Positions 31,598 to 40,082 of a DNA stretch of 43,868 bases are shown in pieces. The number at the start of each line of letters is the position of its first letter. Position 1 is the stretch's first letter. Position numbers and translations under genes: made by a program. The stretch comes from Mycolicibacterium palauense (GTDB lineage Bacteria; Actinomycetota; Actinomycetes; Mycobacteriales; Mycobacteriaceae): the NCBI RefSeq assembly GCF_002592005.1, contig NZ_NVQF01000049.1, positions 1 to 43,868 on the forward strand. Reading direction: 5' to 3'. The notes beneath the pieces were generated by a model. The model saw nothing but the letters and a program-made list of their open reading frames with translations. It ran no database searches and was not told the DNA's origin.

Positions 31598-31804
31598 TCA
31601 ACGGTGCAGCGCGTAGGCCGCCATGAAGACGGTCAGCAGGGTCAGCGCGCCGACGGCGGCGTAGCCGAGGGCCGGCGGTGCGACGTCCTGGCGCAGGCGA
31701 AGTTCACGGCGCGCTCGGCGCACACGTCGCCGCAGACGGTGCCAGGACTCACGCGGATCGGTCGCCAACTCATCACCCCCAGTGCCCGCGAACCGGCGTT
31801 GCAC
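31598..31804 (-). CDS. Possible small single-helix membrane protein
   Basis: A 68-residue frame from a GTG codon: a basic cytoplasmic stretch (RRRVRRARRELRLRQD) then one C-terminal hydrophobic helix (ALGYAAVGALTLLTVFMAAY) ending LHR. It lies 78 bases beyond the kinase gene on the same strand. Charge pattern and helix look like a real tail-anchored protein, but there is no ribosome site or family recognition, so it may be chance. Confidence 0.4.
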   Translation of the reverse strand: MQRRFAGTGGDELATDPRESWHRLRRRVRRARRELRLRQDVAPPALGYAAVGALTLLTVFMAAYALHR

Positions 31805-31882
31805 CGACGCTAGGCGCCGCCGCGCCCCGCCCGGCAGGGTGCCGACCTGCCGATGGCCTGGGAGTTGCCTGTGCGGGTGGGT

Positions 31883-34800
31883 TCAGGCGGATTCCGCGAG
31901 TGCGAAGGCCGCCGCCTCGGCGAGGCTCATCGCGGCGCCCTCGCGGCGCGCGGCGTCGAAGACGTCCGCACCCAGCGCCGTGCGCGTCCGGCGTTCACAG
32001 TGGGCGTGCATGTCGTGCAGGCGGGGAAGCGGGACCGTGACACTGCCGACCGCGTGGGACAGGTGGTCGGCGGCCCCCATCATCACCGCGGCCGCGCGCG
32101 CGTGGTCGCGCTGCGCGGCGATCCACGCCAACCCCTCCAGGCAGCCCGCGGCGTTGCGCCGATCGTCGATGAGTTGCGCGAACCGGAGGCCCTCCCGCAG
32201 CAGCGGCTCGGCACGGTCGGATCCGCCGTGCTGAATCCAGCGGATCCCCAACTCCCAGAGGGCATAGGACCGATAGACCTGTTCGCCGCTGGCGGTCGCG
32301 AGTGCCAGCGCCTTCTCCTGCCAACTCAGCGAGCGCTCGGTCTCGCCGGCGAACTCGAGCGCCCAGCCGAGCAGCAGCATTCCGTTGAACTGCATGTTGG
32401 GTTCGTCACTGGTCTGCAGGGCTGTTTCCAGCTCGGTGACCGCACACGCGAAGTCGCCGCGCATGATCGCGATGATCCCGTCCGCGATCGCCACCCCGGC
32501 GAGTGCGAACGGATCAGCTGTCTGCTCGGCAAGCGCACGCGCCTCCGCCGCCCGGGCCGCACCCTCCGTCACGTCGCCGCACAGCGGAAGTGTCAACGCG
32601 GAGCTGAAGAGTGCCTGCACGCGATCACGGGTCGGCCGCCTCGGTGCGCGCGCCAGGGCGCTGTCCGTCCAGTGGCGCGCCTCCCGCAGCATCCCCCGGC
32701 ACATCCAAAACGGTTGCAGCGCCGCGACAATCCCCAGTGCTGCCGTTCCGTCCTCGGACAGGCTGAAGTCGAGGGCCTCCCGGATGTTCGGCATCTCCCG
32801 CTGGATGCGCGCCAGGCAGTCGAGCTGGCGCGGACCGAACCACGAGTCGAAGGCGTCCTGGGCCAGCCGTCGGTACCAGTCGGCGTGCCGCCGCCGCAGC
32901 TCCAGGTACTCGGCGTCCGTTCCGGACCGCAGCCGGCCGTATTCCCGCAACATCTCCAGCAGCCGGAACCGGACGACGTCGTGGGACTCGGTCCGGATCA
33001 GGATCGACTTGTCGACGAGTGAGGTGAGGAGGTCCAAGAACTCGTCGTCGTCCATGCCGGAGCCGCAGACCTGTTGCGCCGCCTCCAGATCGAACACGCC
33101 GGCGAAAACCGACAGCTGGCCCCACAATCGCTGTTCGGCCGGAGTGCACAGCTCGTAGCTCCACTCGACGGTCCAGCTCAGCTTCTGCTGCCGATGCGGG
33201 GCGCCCCGGCCCCCGCGGGTGAGCAGGCGGTAGCGATCGGTGAGCCTGTCCAGCAGTTGATCGGGGGACATGGCGCGCAGCCGTGCCGCGGCGAGCTCGA
33301 TCGCCAGCGGCAGGCCCTCCAGGCGGGACACGATGCTCGCGACGGTCGCCCTGTTCTCCGCGGTGAGGCGGAAGTTGTGCACCGCGGCGGCGGCCCGGTC
33401 GCAGAACAGGGTGACGGCGTCGAAGTTGCCCAGGGAATCGAGGATCGCCGCGTCGTCGGCCCCGGGATACCCCAGCGGAGTGACCACCTCCACGGTCTCG
33501 CCGTACACGCCCAGGCGCTCGCGGCTGGTGGCAAGGATCCGCAGCTGCGGGCAATCCCTGAGCAGTTCCTCGACCAGCCGCGTGACGTCGTCGATCAGCT
33601 GTTCACAGTTGTCCAGGACCAGCAGCAGGTTGCGCGGGGCCAGAAAGTCGACGAGGACGTCGCGCAGCGCTCTGCCCGACTCGTCGCGCAGGCCCAACCC
33701 CGCCGCCACCACGTCGACCAGCAGCGAGCCGTCACGGAGCTCACCGAGCTCGACCATCCGCACGTCGTCGGTGGAGTCCTGCTGCACCTCGGCCGCGACG
33801 CGCCGCGCCAGCCGGGTCTTGCCGACCCCGCCCAGGCCGGTCAGCGTCACCATCCGTGAGGTCGCCAACAGTTCACGCACCGCATGCAACTCGGCGTCGC
33901 GCCCGACGAAACTGGTCAGTTCGGCGGGAAGGCTGCCGGGGCGGCGGGGGCGTCGGGAGGACTGCGTGTCCGCGGGCCGCTCTTCACCGCGGGAGGCGCG
34001 GGAGGCCATCACGTCGACGGGGAGGCCGTGCGCGGCCTGCGCCCGCTGGAGTTGCTCGCCCAGTTCGGCGGCGGAGGGGCGCTCGGCGGGGGAGCGGGCC
34101 ATGGCCTTCTCGACGATGGCCGCGATGTCCGCGGGGATGCCGCGGTCCTGCAGGTCGGGCACCGGGTCGCCGGCGATGCGCAGGAACTGCGCGACGATCT
34201 GCTCGCCGGAGCGGCGCTCGAACGCCGCGTGACCGGTCAGCATGGCGAACAGGGTGGCGCCCAGCCCGTAGACGTCGGAGGCCTGCGTGGGCGGGTCACC
34301 GGACACCACCTCGGGAGCGGTGAACGCCGGCGACCCGGTGATGGTGCCCGCCGAGGTCTGGAATCCCCCGGTGATGTGTGCGATTCCGAAGTCGCTCAGC
34401 GCGGGCTCGCCGTACTCGGTCAGCAGGATGTTCGCCGGCTTGACGTCGCGGTGCAGAATGCCCACACGGTGGGCCGCCTGCAGCGCGCCGGCCATCTTCA
34501 CTCCGACCCGCAGCGCCTCGTCGAGCGGCAGCAGGCCCAGCCGCTTGATGCGGTCCTCGACCGAACCCCGGGGGTGGTATTGCATGACCAGATAGGGCTG
34601 GTCACCGGTGGTCTGGCCCACCTCCAGGATTCCGACGATATTGGGGTGGCCGGTCAGCTTCGCCATCGCGTGCTGTTCGCGCAGGAACCGCTCCCGGTCC
34701 TCCTGCAGGTCGGCGGTGAGTACCTTGACGGCGACCTCGCGATCCAGGGCGACCTGTGTGCAGCGGAACACGATGCCGAACCCGCCGCGGCCGATCTCGT

Positions 34801-34885
34801 CGGCGTCGGCAAATCCGGCCGCACGCAGATCCGTGGCGACGGCAGAGCCGACGTCGCGCTGCGTCTGGACGGGATCGTTGTCCAT
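31883..34885 (-). CDS. Ser/Thr protein kinase fused to a STAND-type ATPase (PknK-like)
   Basis: From ATG 34885, with GAGGA upstream, 1000 residues are encoded. The kinase domain spans about 20-285, with Gly loop GRGGFG (32-37), Lys54 in AVKVL, the catalytic HRDVKPAN (145-152), DFG (165-167) and FTAPE (188-192). A linker leads to a STAND/AfsR-type ATPase: LPAELTSFVGRD, Walker A GLGGVGKTRL near 350 and Walker B LLLVLDNCEQL near 425. Helical repeats fill the C-terminal 400 residues. The kinase resembles PknK, but the ATPase is of the LuxR-regulator type and no LuxR helix-turn-helix closes the protein. It is soluble and probably a signalling switch regulating transcription through partners. Confidence 0.88.
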   Translation of the reverse strand: MDNDPVQTQRDVGSAVATDLRAAGFADADEIGRGGFGIVFRCTQVALDREVAVKVLTADLQEDRERFLREQHAMAKLTGHPNIVGILEVGQTTGDQPYLVMQYHPRGSVEDRIKRLGLLPLDEALRVGVKMAGALQAAHRVGILHRDVKPANILLTEYGEPALSDFGIAHITGGFQTSAGTITGSPAFTAPEVVSGDPPTQASDVYGLGATLFAMLTGHAAFERRSGEQIVAQFLRIAGDPVPDLQDRGIPADIAAIVEKAMARSPAERPSAAELGEQLQRAQAAHGLPVDVMASRASRGEERPADTQSSRRPRRPGSLPAELTSFVGRDAELHAVRELLATSRMVTLTGLGGVGKTRLARRVAAEVQQDSTDDVRMVELGELRDGSLLVDVVAAGLGLRDESGRALRDVLVDFLAPRNLLLVLDNCEQLIDDVTRLVEELLRDCPQLRILATSRERLGVYGETVEVVTPLGYPGADDAAILDSLGNFDAVTLFCDRAAAAVHNFRLTAENRATVASIVSRLEGLPLAIELAAARLRAMSPDQLLDRLTDRYRLLTRGGRGAPHRQQKLSWTVEWSYELCTPAEQRLWGQLSVFAGVFDLEAAQQVCGSGMDDDEFLDLLTSLVDKSILIRTESHDVVRFRLLEMLREYGRLRSGTDAEYLELRRRHADWYRRLAQDAFDSWFGPRQLDCLARIQREMPNIREALDFSLSEDGTAALGIVAALQPFWMCRGMLREARHWTDSALARAPRRPTRDRVQALFSSALTLPLCGDVTEGAARAAEARALAEQTADPFALAGVAIADGIIAIMRGDFACAVTELETALQTSDEPNMQFNGMLLLGWALEFAGETERSLSWQEKALALATASGEQVYRSYALWELGIRWIQHGGSDRAEPLLREGLRFAQLIDDRRNAAGCLEGLAWIAAQRDHARAAAVMMGAADHLSHAVGSVTVPLPRLHDMHAHCERRTRTALGADVFDAARREGAAMSLAEAAAFALAESA

Positions 34886-35024
34886 GGGTTCCTCAGCGCG
34901 AGGATAGATCTTCTCGCCCCGCCCCCGGGCCGGTTGTGCCATACCGGGCGGGCGGCGCCGGTGCGGGCCGGTGCCCGATCGCCGCGGTGGCTACTGATGG
35001 AACACGTAAGTGTCATTCATCACA

Positions 35025-35063
35025 TAAACTCGTCTCTATGAGACACATCACGTCGCGTGTCTC
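35025..35063 (+). promoter_or_regulatory. Promoter with nested inverted repeats upstream of the esterase
   Basis: TAAACT (35025-35030) fits TAnnnT and ends seven bases before an ATG at 35038. GTCTC-TAT-GAGAC (35032-35044) and GAGACAC (35040-35046) with GTGTCTC (35057-35063) form nested inverted repeats around the predicted start, fit for an operator or 5-prime hairpin. The 226-base gap between the divergent kinase and esterase holds nothing else clear. Confidence 0.5.
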
Positions 35064-35139
35064 GGTAGGTGGGGTCCCGCCCCGGGACGCCCACCCGAGG
35101 AGGGCCAACGTATGGGGTTCGGCAAGTCACCCGACATGA
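35038..35139 (+). CDS. Small leaderless ORF overlapping the esterase start
   Basis: A 33-codon frame begins at ATG 35038, exactly where the TAAACT box predicts transcription to start. It ends at a TGA at 35139, 28 bases inside the esterase gene. The peptide is basic and low in hydrophobics (MRHITSRVSVGGVPP then Arg/Pro/Ala-rich). Ribosomes finishing here would terminate just past the esterase initiation site at 35112, which has its own strong AGGAGGG. It may be a regulatory leader or a coupling device. It is unproven as a gene. Confidence 0.35.
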   Translation: MRHITSRVSVGGVPPRDAHPRRANVWGSASHPT

Positions 35140-36431
35140 CCGCGGCGTCATCCCGCGGCGAGTCCACCACCACCCCCGGCGAAGCGGTCGGGTGGTCGTC
35201 GACCGAAGAGGGCGCGTCCGCCCAGACGCCCGCCCAACCGCCGTGGTGGGCGCGGTTGAATCCCACCGATTGCCTGCTGACGTTGGGCGAATCGTGTGCC
35301 GCTCTGCCGCTGGTGGGCAAGCGCATCGAACCGCTCGTGTCGATGTCCGCGATGGCGCTGTGGGGCGTGCGTGTGGCACCGGAGATGCTGTCCTACCTGG
35401 TGCAGAAGAAGTTGCCCACGGGAGAGCCGAAGCCACGCAGGGAGGATCTCGAACCCGTGCACGAGGTCAGCGCGGCGGCGCTACAGGGGCTGGTGTCACC
35501 GGAACGGCTCGACATCGAATGGCCCGCTCCCGACCGGCTGCCCCCGGTGGTCAGGTACGCCACCACCCGACAGCAATACCTGCACCGATCACCGATCAGC
35601 TACGGCAGCGCCCCGGGGCAGCTGCTGGAGATCTGGCGACGCGAGGACCTGCCCGCGCAGCCCGCGCCGGTCGTGGTCTTCGTCCCCGGCGGCGGCTGGG
35701 TGCACGGCAAGCGCATGCTGCAGGGCTACGCGCTGATGTCGCACCTGGTCGAGCAGGGCTGGATCTGCCTGTCGATCGATTACCGGGTTTCGCCGCAGCA
35801 CCGCTGGCCGCGACATGTCACCGACGTCAAGGCCGCGGTCGCCTGGGCCCGCGCCAACATCGCCGAGTTCGGCGGCAATCCGGACTTCATCGCCGCGGCG
35901 GGGTGCTCTGCCGGCGGGCACCTGGCCGCACTGGCGGGCCTGACCGGCGACGACACGGACCTGCACACGGAGTTGCCTCCGGGGGCGGACGCCTCCGTGG
36001 ACGCGGTGGTGGGCATCTACGGTCGCTACGACTGGGTCGACCGGTCAACCCCGGAGCGTGACCGGTTCGTTGAGTTCCTGGAACACGTCGTCGTCCGGAA
36101 GAAGATCGTGGAACACCCCCACGTGTTCCACGATGCGTCGCCGATCGCGCGGGTACGCCCGGATGCCCCGCCGTTCCTGATCGTGCACGGCGGCGCCGAC
36201 ACCGTGATCCCGGTTGCGCAGGCGCGCGAATTCGTCGAACGGCTGCGCGCGGTATCGCACTCGGCGGTCGGCTACCTGGAGGTACCCGGCGCCCAGCACG
36301 GATTCGACCTCACCGACGGCGCGTGCACCGCGTCGGTGGTGACCGCCATTCGGCTCTTCCTCGACGAGGTTCATCAGAACGCCGTCGCCTCGCACGCGGG
36401 CCCTGCTCGCGGAATCGCCGAAGGGATGTAG
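35112..36431 (+). CDS. Alpha/beta hydrolase, LipM-like carboxylesterase
   Basis: The 439-residue protein has a 150-residue N-terminal extension with a hydrophobic patch (about 55-85), then a hormone-sensitive-lipase-type hydrolase domain. The oxyanion loop is VPGGGWVHGK (near 195). The nucleophile elbow reads GCSAGGH near 266, where the family usually has GDSAGG. The acid is in HGGADTVIP and the His in GAQHGFDL. It should cleave short-chain esters; the membrane-tethering extension resembles LipM. The AGGAGGG site seven bases before ATG 35112 fixes the start. A small leaderless ORF overlaps its 5-prime end. Confidence 0.88.
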   Translation: MGFGKSPDMTAASSRGESTTTPGEAVGWSSTEEGASAQTPAQPPWWARLNPTDCLLTLGESCAALPLVGKRIEPLVSMSAMALWGVRVAPEMLSYLVQKKLPTGEPKPRREDLEPVHEVSAAALQGLVSPERLDIEWPAPDRLPPVVRYATTRQQYLHRSPISYGSAPGQLLEIWRREDLPAQPAPVVVFVPGGGWVHGKRMLQGYALMSHLVEQGWICLSIDYRVSPQHRWPRHVTDVKAAVAWARANIAEFGGNPDFIAAAGCSAGGHLAALAGLTGDDTDLHTELPPGADASVDAVVGIYGRYDWVDRSTPERDRFVEFLEHVVVRKKIVEHPHVFHDASPIARVRPDAPPFLIVHGGADTVIPVAQAREFVERLRAVSHSAVGYLEVPGAQHGFDLTDGACTASVVTAIRLFLDEVHQNAVASHAGPARGIAEGM

Positions 36432-36481
36432 CGGGATCCTCCCACGCGAGCCCCACCTCACTCCGGAGGCGCTGCGGGGGG

Positions 36482-37297
36482 TCACCCCAGGACGGGGAAA
36501 CGCCGCTGAGCGGCCAGCTCATCCAGTGCGGACTGCATCGCGTCGCGGACCCGCGCGTCGACCGCGTCGATATCGGGGTTCGGGCCGAATTCGGTGGTGA
36601 TGTCGATCGGGTCCAGCACCTCGGTGATGATCTTGGAGGGGAACGGCAGGTTCGCCGTTCCCACACTGAGCCCCAGCGGGAAGCCGAACGACACCGGCAT
36701 CTGTTCGAGACGCGCCAGGCGCTTGAGGCCCAGCCATTTCGCCAGCCAGGTCCCACGGGTCAGATACAGCTGCGTCTCCTGTCCGCCGATCTGCACGGCG
36801 GGCACGATCGGGACGCCGGAGTCGATCGCCATCGTGACGTAGCCGGTCCGGCCACCGAAATCGATGACGTTCTGCTCCCAGGTCGGCCGCGCCGCATCGT
36901 GGGCCCCGCCGGGGAAGACCACGAGCGCCGCACCGGAGCCCAGCGCCTTGGCGGCGTTGTCCCGACTGGCGCGCAGCATCCCCATCCGCATCAGCGTTCC
37001 GGTGGCCGGGGTTCGGAACAGGATGTCGTGGGCGAGGAAATACAGCCGGCGGTCGTAGCCGAACGTGTCGAAGAAGCCGGCCCAGATCACCGGCATGTCC
37101 CAGGCGAACGGGAGGCCTGAATGGTTCGACACGATCAGCGCTCCGCCGGACGGCACCTTCTCGAGGCCGCGCACTTCGGCCCGGAACCACTGGTTGAGGA
37201 GTGGGCGCGCCCACTTGACCATCCGCCGCATCATGTCCGGATCCCACTCTCCGGTGAACTCACCCGGCCGGTGGAGCTGGTGATCGGTGTCGTTCAA
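36482..37297 (-). CDS. PlsC-like lysophospholipid acyltransferase
   Basis: A 271-residue acyltransferase, started at TTG 37297 because GGGAG lies six bases before it; longer in-frame starts exist but look non-coding. The catalytic motif is NHSGLPFAWD (the His-x7-Asp variant of this mycobacterial group). VFPGGAHDAARPTW is the glycerol-phosphate motif, and PIVPAVQIGGQETQ follows. It probably acylates a lysophospholipid or similar glycerolipid at the inner membrane. A CRP-type site and TATGCT box lie upstream, about 80 bases from the TTG. Confidence 0.85.
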   Translation of the reverse strand: MNDTDHQLHRPGEFTGEWDPDMMRRMVKWARPLLNQWFRAEVRGLEKVPSGGALIVSNHSGLPFAWDMPVIWAGFFDTFGYDRRLYFLAHDILFRTPATGTLMRMGMLRASRDNAAKALGSGAALVVFPGGAHDAARPTWEQNVIDFGGRTGYVTMAIDSGVPIVPAVQIGGQETQLYLTRGTWLAKWLGLKRLARLEQMPVSFGFPLGLSVGTANLPFPSKIITEVLDPIDITTEFGPNPDIDAVDARVRDAMQSALDELAAQRRFPVLG

Positions 37298-37382
37298 CGC
37301 GGGCTCCCATCGGCGGCCGGGATGCGGCACGAAGCGATGACCAAACCGGCCGCAAGTCGAAAGTGGACTGCGACAACGCCCC

Positions 37383-37405
37383 AGCATAGTGTGAGGCAGA
37401 TCACA
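37383..37405. promoter_or_regulatory. CRP-type site in the acyltransferase/surface-protein gap
   Basis: TGTGAGGCAGATCACA (37390-37405) matches the CRP consensus TGTGANNNNNNTCACA at every fixed base. On the minus strand TATGCT (37388-37383) lies directly next to it, so CRP would bind between the acyltransferase -35 and -10 elements and probably repress it. The divergent surface-protein gene starts 155 bases away and could be activated. The rest of the gap to 37559 has no other clear element except TACCCT near 37531. Confidence 0.7.
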
Positions 37406-37559
37406 TAGCACTCTCCTTCTTTGCGACCGGTGCGAAAGGCGGCGACGGCCCGGGCGGGGTGGTCAGCCCAGGGGTCGGCGGATCCTCGTCGGCATCGCTC
37501 GATTCGGCTTCATTGGGCTAACTCCGGGGCTACCCTCGGGCCAAGTGGGAGGGGGTCCC

Positions 37560-40067
37560 GTGTCGGCGCAGCAACACATCCCTTGGGTCGCCGGTGCGGC
37601 GGTGTCGGCGGGGATCGGAGCCGCCGTCCTGTTCGGTGGGGCCGCGGTGGCCCACGCAGCGCCCTCCGACTCGTCCTCGGTGTCGGGCAGCAGGTCAGAT
37701 TCCGGGGGAGACGGCGGCGACAGCTCGAAGCGCGGGACTGCTGCTGCCGCCGACACCGCCAACAACCATGGCGATGCCAGCGACGCGGCCGGGGACGACG
37801 ATGGGGCCGGCGAGGGGGCCGACGAGGGCGGCGACTTCTCTGACGTGGCCACTCTCTCGTCGGCGCGATCGAAGGAGACGGCGGGCGACGAGCGTGGTGT
37901 CGAGGACGCGGACGCCCCGGAGCTGGACGCCGCGGACCTGGACGCCCCGGATCTCGACGCCGCGGATCCCGACGCCGCGGACCCCGACGCCGACGACACC
38001 CACGCCGACGACAGCGTGCCCGGCGAGGACACCGCTGCCGGCGAGGACGCCGATGGCGGGGACCCGCCGCTTCCGGTAGCACCCCAGGCCGCCGACCGGA
38101 CCGCGGCGGACAGCGCCGACGCCGCGCAGGCCCCGAACTCCGCCCCGACCGCGACGACGACGGTCGAGGACCCGGACCCGCTCACCGGCGTCACGAACGT
38201 CACCGTCACCGGCGAGGACCCGGACGGCGACACGTTGAGCTACGCGGCGACCCGGGCGACATTCGGGCGGGTGGTCGGCGACGGCGGCGGCGCCTTCACC
38301 TACACGCCGACGACGTTCTCGCGGGTAGTGGCGCGCTTCGTTCCGTTCCTGCGGTCCGACCGCTTCGCGGTGACCGTCAGTGACGGACGCGGCGGCACCG
38401 TCTCGTCGACGGTGATCACCGCGATCGTCCCCGTCAACAGGGCGCCGCGGGCCCGGGCGTCCACCGTCAACGCACCGGTCCCCGATAGCGGCGTCGTCAC
38501 GGGGCAGGCCAGGGCCGTGGACCCCAACTGGGACACCGTCACCTTCCGGGCGTCGACGGCGCAGCCCGGCAAGGGCAGCGTCACCGTCAACCCCGACGGC
38601 ACGTTCCGCTACAGCCCGACCGCCGAGGCCCGGCACACCGCGGCATCGGACACCGCGTCACCGGCCGAGCGCACCGACACCTTCGGCGTGACCGCGGTGG
38701 ACGCCTACGGCGCCGTCACCGACATCGCGGTCACAGTGACGATCAGTCCGTTCAACACGGCACCGACCGGCGCGGCCACCGTGTCCGACCCGGATCCGGC
38801 GAGCGGGGTCGTCACCGGAAGGGTGATCGGGGTCGACGCCGACGGGGACGGGCTGACCTACGGCGGGTCCACCACCACCGCCAAGGGCACGGTCGTGGTG
38901 GGCCTCGACGGTGCCATCGTGTACTCGCCCACCGAGATCGCCCGGCGCAACGCCTCCTCGGTGTACTCCACGCCCGCACTGAGATCCGACACCTTCGGCG
39001 TCACCGTCTCCGACGGCTACGGCGGGGTCACCACCGTCGCCGTGCGCGTCGCGGTCACCCCCGACACCTCGTCGCCGGCCGCGGTGCCGCCCTCGACGTT
39101 CTGCGGGTGCACGCTCATGCCGGCGGACACCATCTTCCACGCCGACGTCCGTGACGTGCCGGTGCTTCCCGAGTCGCTGGGCTGGATCGAACTGCTCGGC
39201 GGCGCCAGGGGCGCCACGCTGCGGGCCCGCTGGGGTGGCTCGGAGTGGATGGGCAGCACCGCGGGCATTCCCGTCAACGTCGTCGGCGCCGAGCACCCCA
39301 CCGAGACCGTGATCTTCAACCGGGGCTACACGACGTCGGGTCCCGGCATCGACGAGTCGCCCTACGCGATCCCCGATCGTCCGCTGGTCGAGGGCATGCC
39401 GTCCTATCCGGCCTGGGACCGGCACCTGTTCGTGTTCCGGGAGGGGACGTGCATCTCCCAGGAGTTGATCAACGTCGCCAACGGTGTCGAGTTGCCCGGG
39501 GCGGGCGTGCTCGACATTCTCGGTAACGCCGTCTACCGGTCGATCTGGGGGTCGTCGTGGATCGCCCAGGCCGGCGTGCACTACGACATGAGTTCGGCGC
39601 GCTATCCGGCGATCGGTTCGGCCAACGCGTCGTGGCTTCCGCAGGTGCCGACGATGCTGCGGCCCGACGAGATCGAACGCGGCTACGTCGACCACATGCT
39701 GGGTATCACGATCGCCAAAGACCTTGGTGCGGGCTATGTCTGGCCGGCCCGCGGGGGAGACGGCAGCGGCGCCGACGGTGTCCCGATGGGGATGGTGTTC
39801 CGGCTGCGCGAGGACGTCGACCTCAGCGGTTACGCCGCATCCACGCAGGCGGTCCTGCGCGCACTTCAGGTGCACGGCGCCGTCGTCTACGACTCCAGCG
39901 GCCCGGGCGGAGAGGGCATGGGCCTCGCGGCGATGAGCAACGGGTGGGAGGGCACCGACTTCCTCGACATGCAGCGCGAGCTCGGCACGGTTCCGGTGCG
40001 GTGGTTCGAGGCCGTCGACGTGGTCGGCCTCGCCGCCGATCCCGCCAGCGGTTGGCAGATCCGCTGA
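37560..40067 (+). CDS. Large secreted surface protein with Ig-like repeats
   Basis: From GTG 37560, with a GGGAGGGGG ribosome site, 835 residues are encoded. A signal peptide (about 1-34, ending AAVAHAA) leads to a Ser/Asp/Ala-rich disordered stretch of about 155 residues. This includes six 5-residue repeats (122-151). Three tandem Ig-like/cadherin-like domains of about 100 residues follow (about 194-291, 292-397, 398-503), each ending in a DTFGVTVSDGYGG-type strand. The C-terminal 320 residues (from about 515) form a distinct domain, with DEIERGYVDHMLGITIA and MGMVFRLREDVDLSGY, found in other bacterial exported proteins but without a function I know. The acidic repeats could bind calcium. 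Divergent from the acyltransferase. Confidence 0.8.
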   Translation: MSAQQHIPWVAGAAVSAGIGAAVLFGGAAVAHAAPSDSSSVSGSRSDSGGDGGDSSKRGTAAAADTANNHGDASDAAGDDDGAGEGADEGGDFSDVATLSSARSKETAGDERGVEDADAPELDAADLDAPDLDAADPDAADPDADDTHADDSVPGEDTAAGEDADGGDPPLPVAPQAADRTAADSADAAQAPNSAPTATTTVEDPDPLTGVTNVTVTGEDPDGDTLSYAATRATFGRVVGDGGGAFTYTPTTFSRVVARFVPFLRSDRFAVTVSDGRGGTVSSTVITAIVPVNRAPRARASTVNAPVPDSGVVTGQARAVDPNWDTVTFRASTAQPGKGSVTVNPDGTFRYSPTAEARHTAASDTASPAERTDTFGVTAVDAYGAVTDIAVTVTISPFNTAPTGAATVSDPDPASGVVTGRVIGVDADGDGLTYGGSTTTAKGTVVVGLDGAIVYSPTEIARRNASSVYSTPALRSDTFGVTVSDGYGGVTTVAVRVAVTPDTSSPAAVPPSTFCGCTLMPADTIFHADVRDVPVLPESLGWIELLGGARGATLRARWGGSEWMGSTAGIPVNVVGAEHPTETVIFNRGYTTSGPGIDESPYAIPDRPLVEGMPSYPAWDRHLFVFREGTCISQELINVANGVELPGAGVLDILGNAVYRSIWGSSWIAQAGVHYDMSSARYPAIGSANASWLPQVPTMLRPDEIERGYVDHMLGITIAKDLGAGYVWPARGGDGSGADGVPMGMVFRLREDVDLSGYAASTQAVLRALQVHGAVVYDSSGPGGEGMGLAAMSNGWEGTDFLDMQRELGTVPVRWFEAVDVVGLAADPASGWQIR
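37923..38012 (+). repeat. Six tandem 15-bp repeats in the surface protein gene
   Basis: Six consecutive 15-base units encode LDAAD, LDAPD, LDAAD, PDAAD, PDADD, THADD. Being in multiples of three, expansion would change length without breaking the frame. Units diverge toward the 3-prime end. Confidence 0.8.
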
Positions 40068-40082
40068 CCGGTGCCGGCGCGG

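Noticed and set aside
31883..32300. LuxR-type helix-turn-helix at the kinase C terminus
   Set aside because: The last 140 residues are helical repeats ending in an Ala/Glu-rich tail; no helix-turn-helix pattern could be seen.
37923..38012. Regular repeats as a CRISPR array
   Set aside because: The 15-base units are contiguous, in frame and code for an acidic pentad repeat; there are no spacers.
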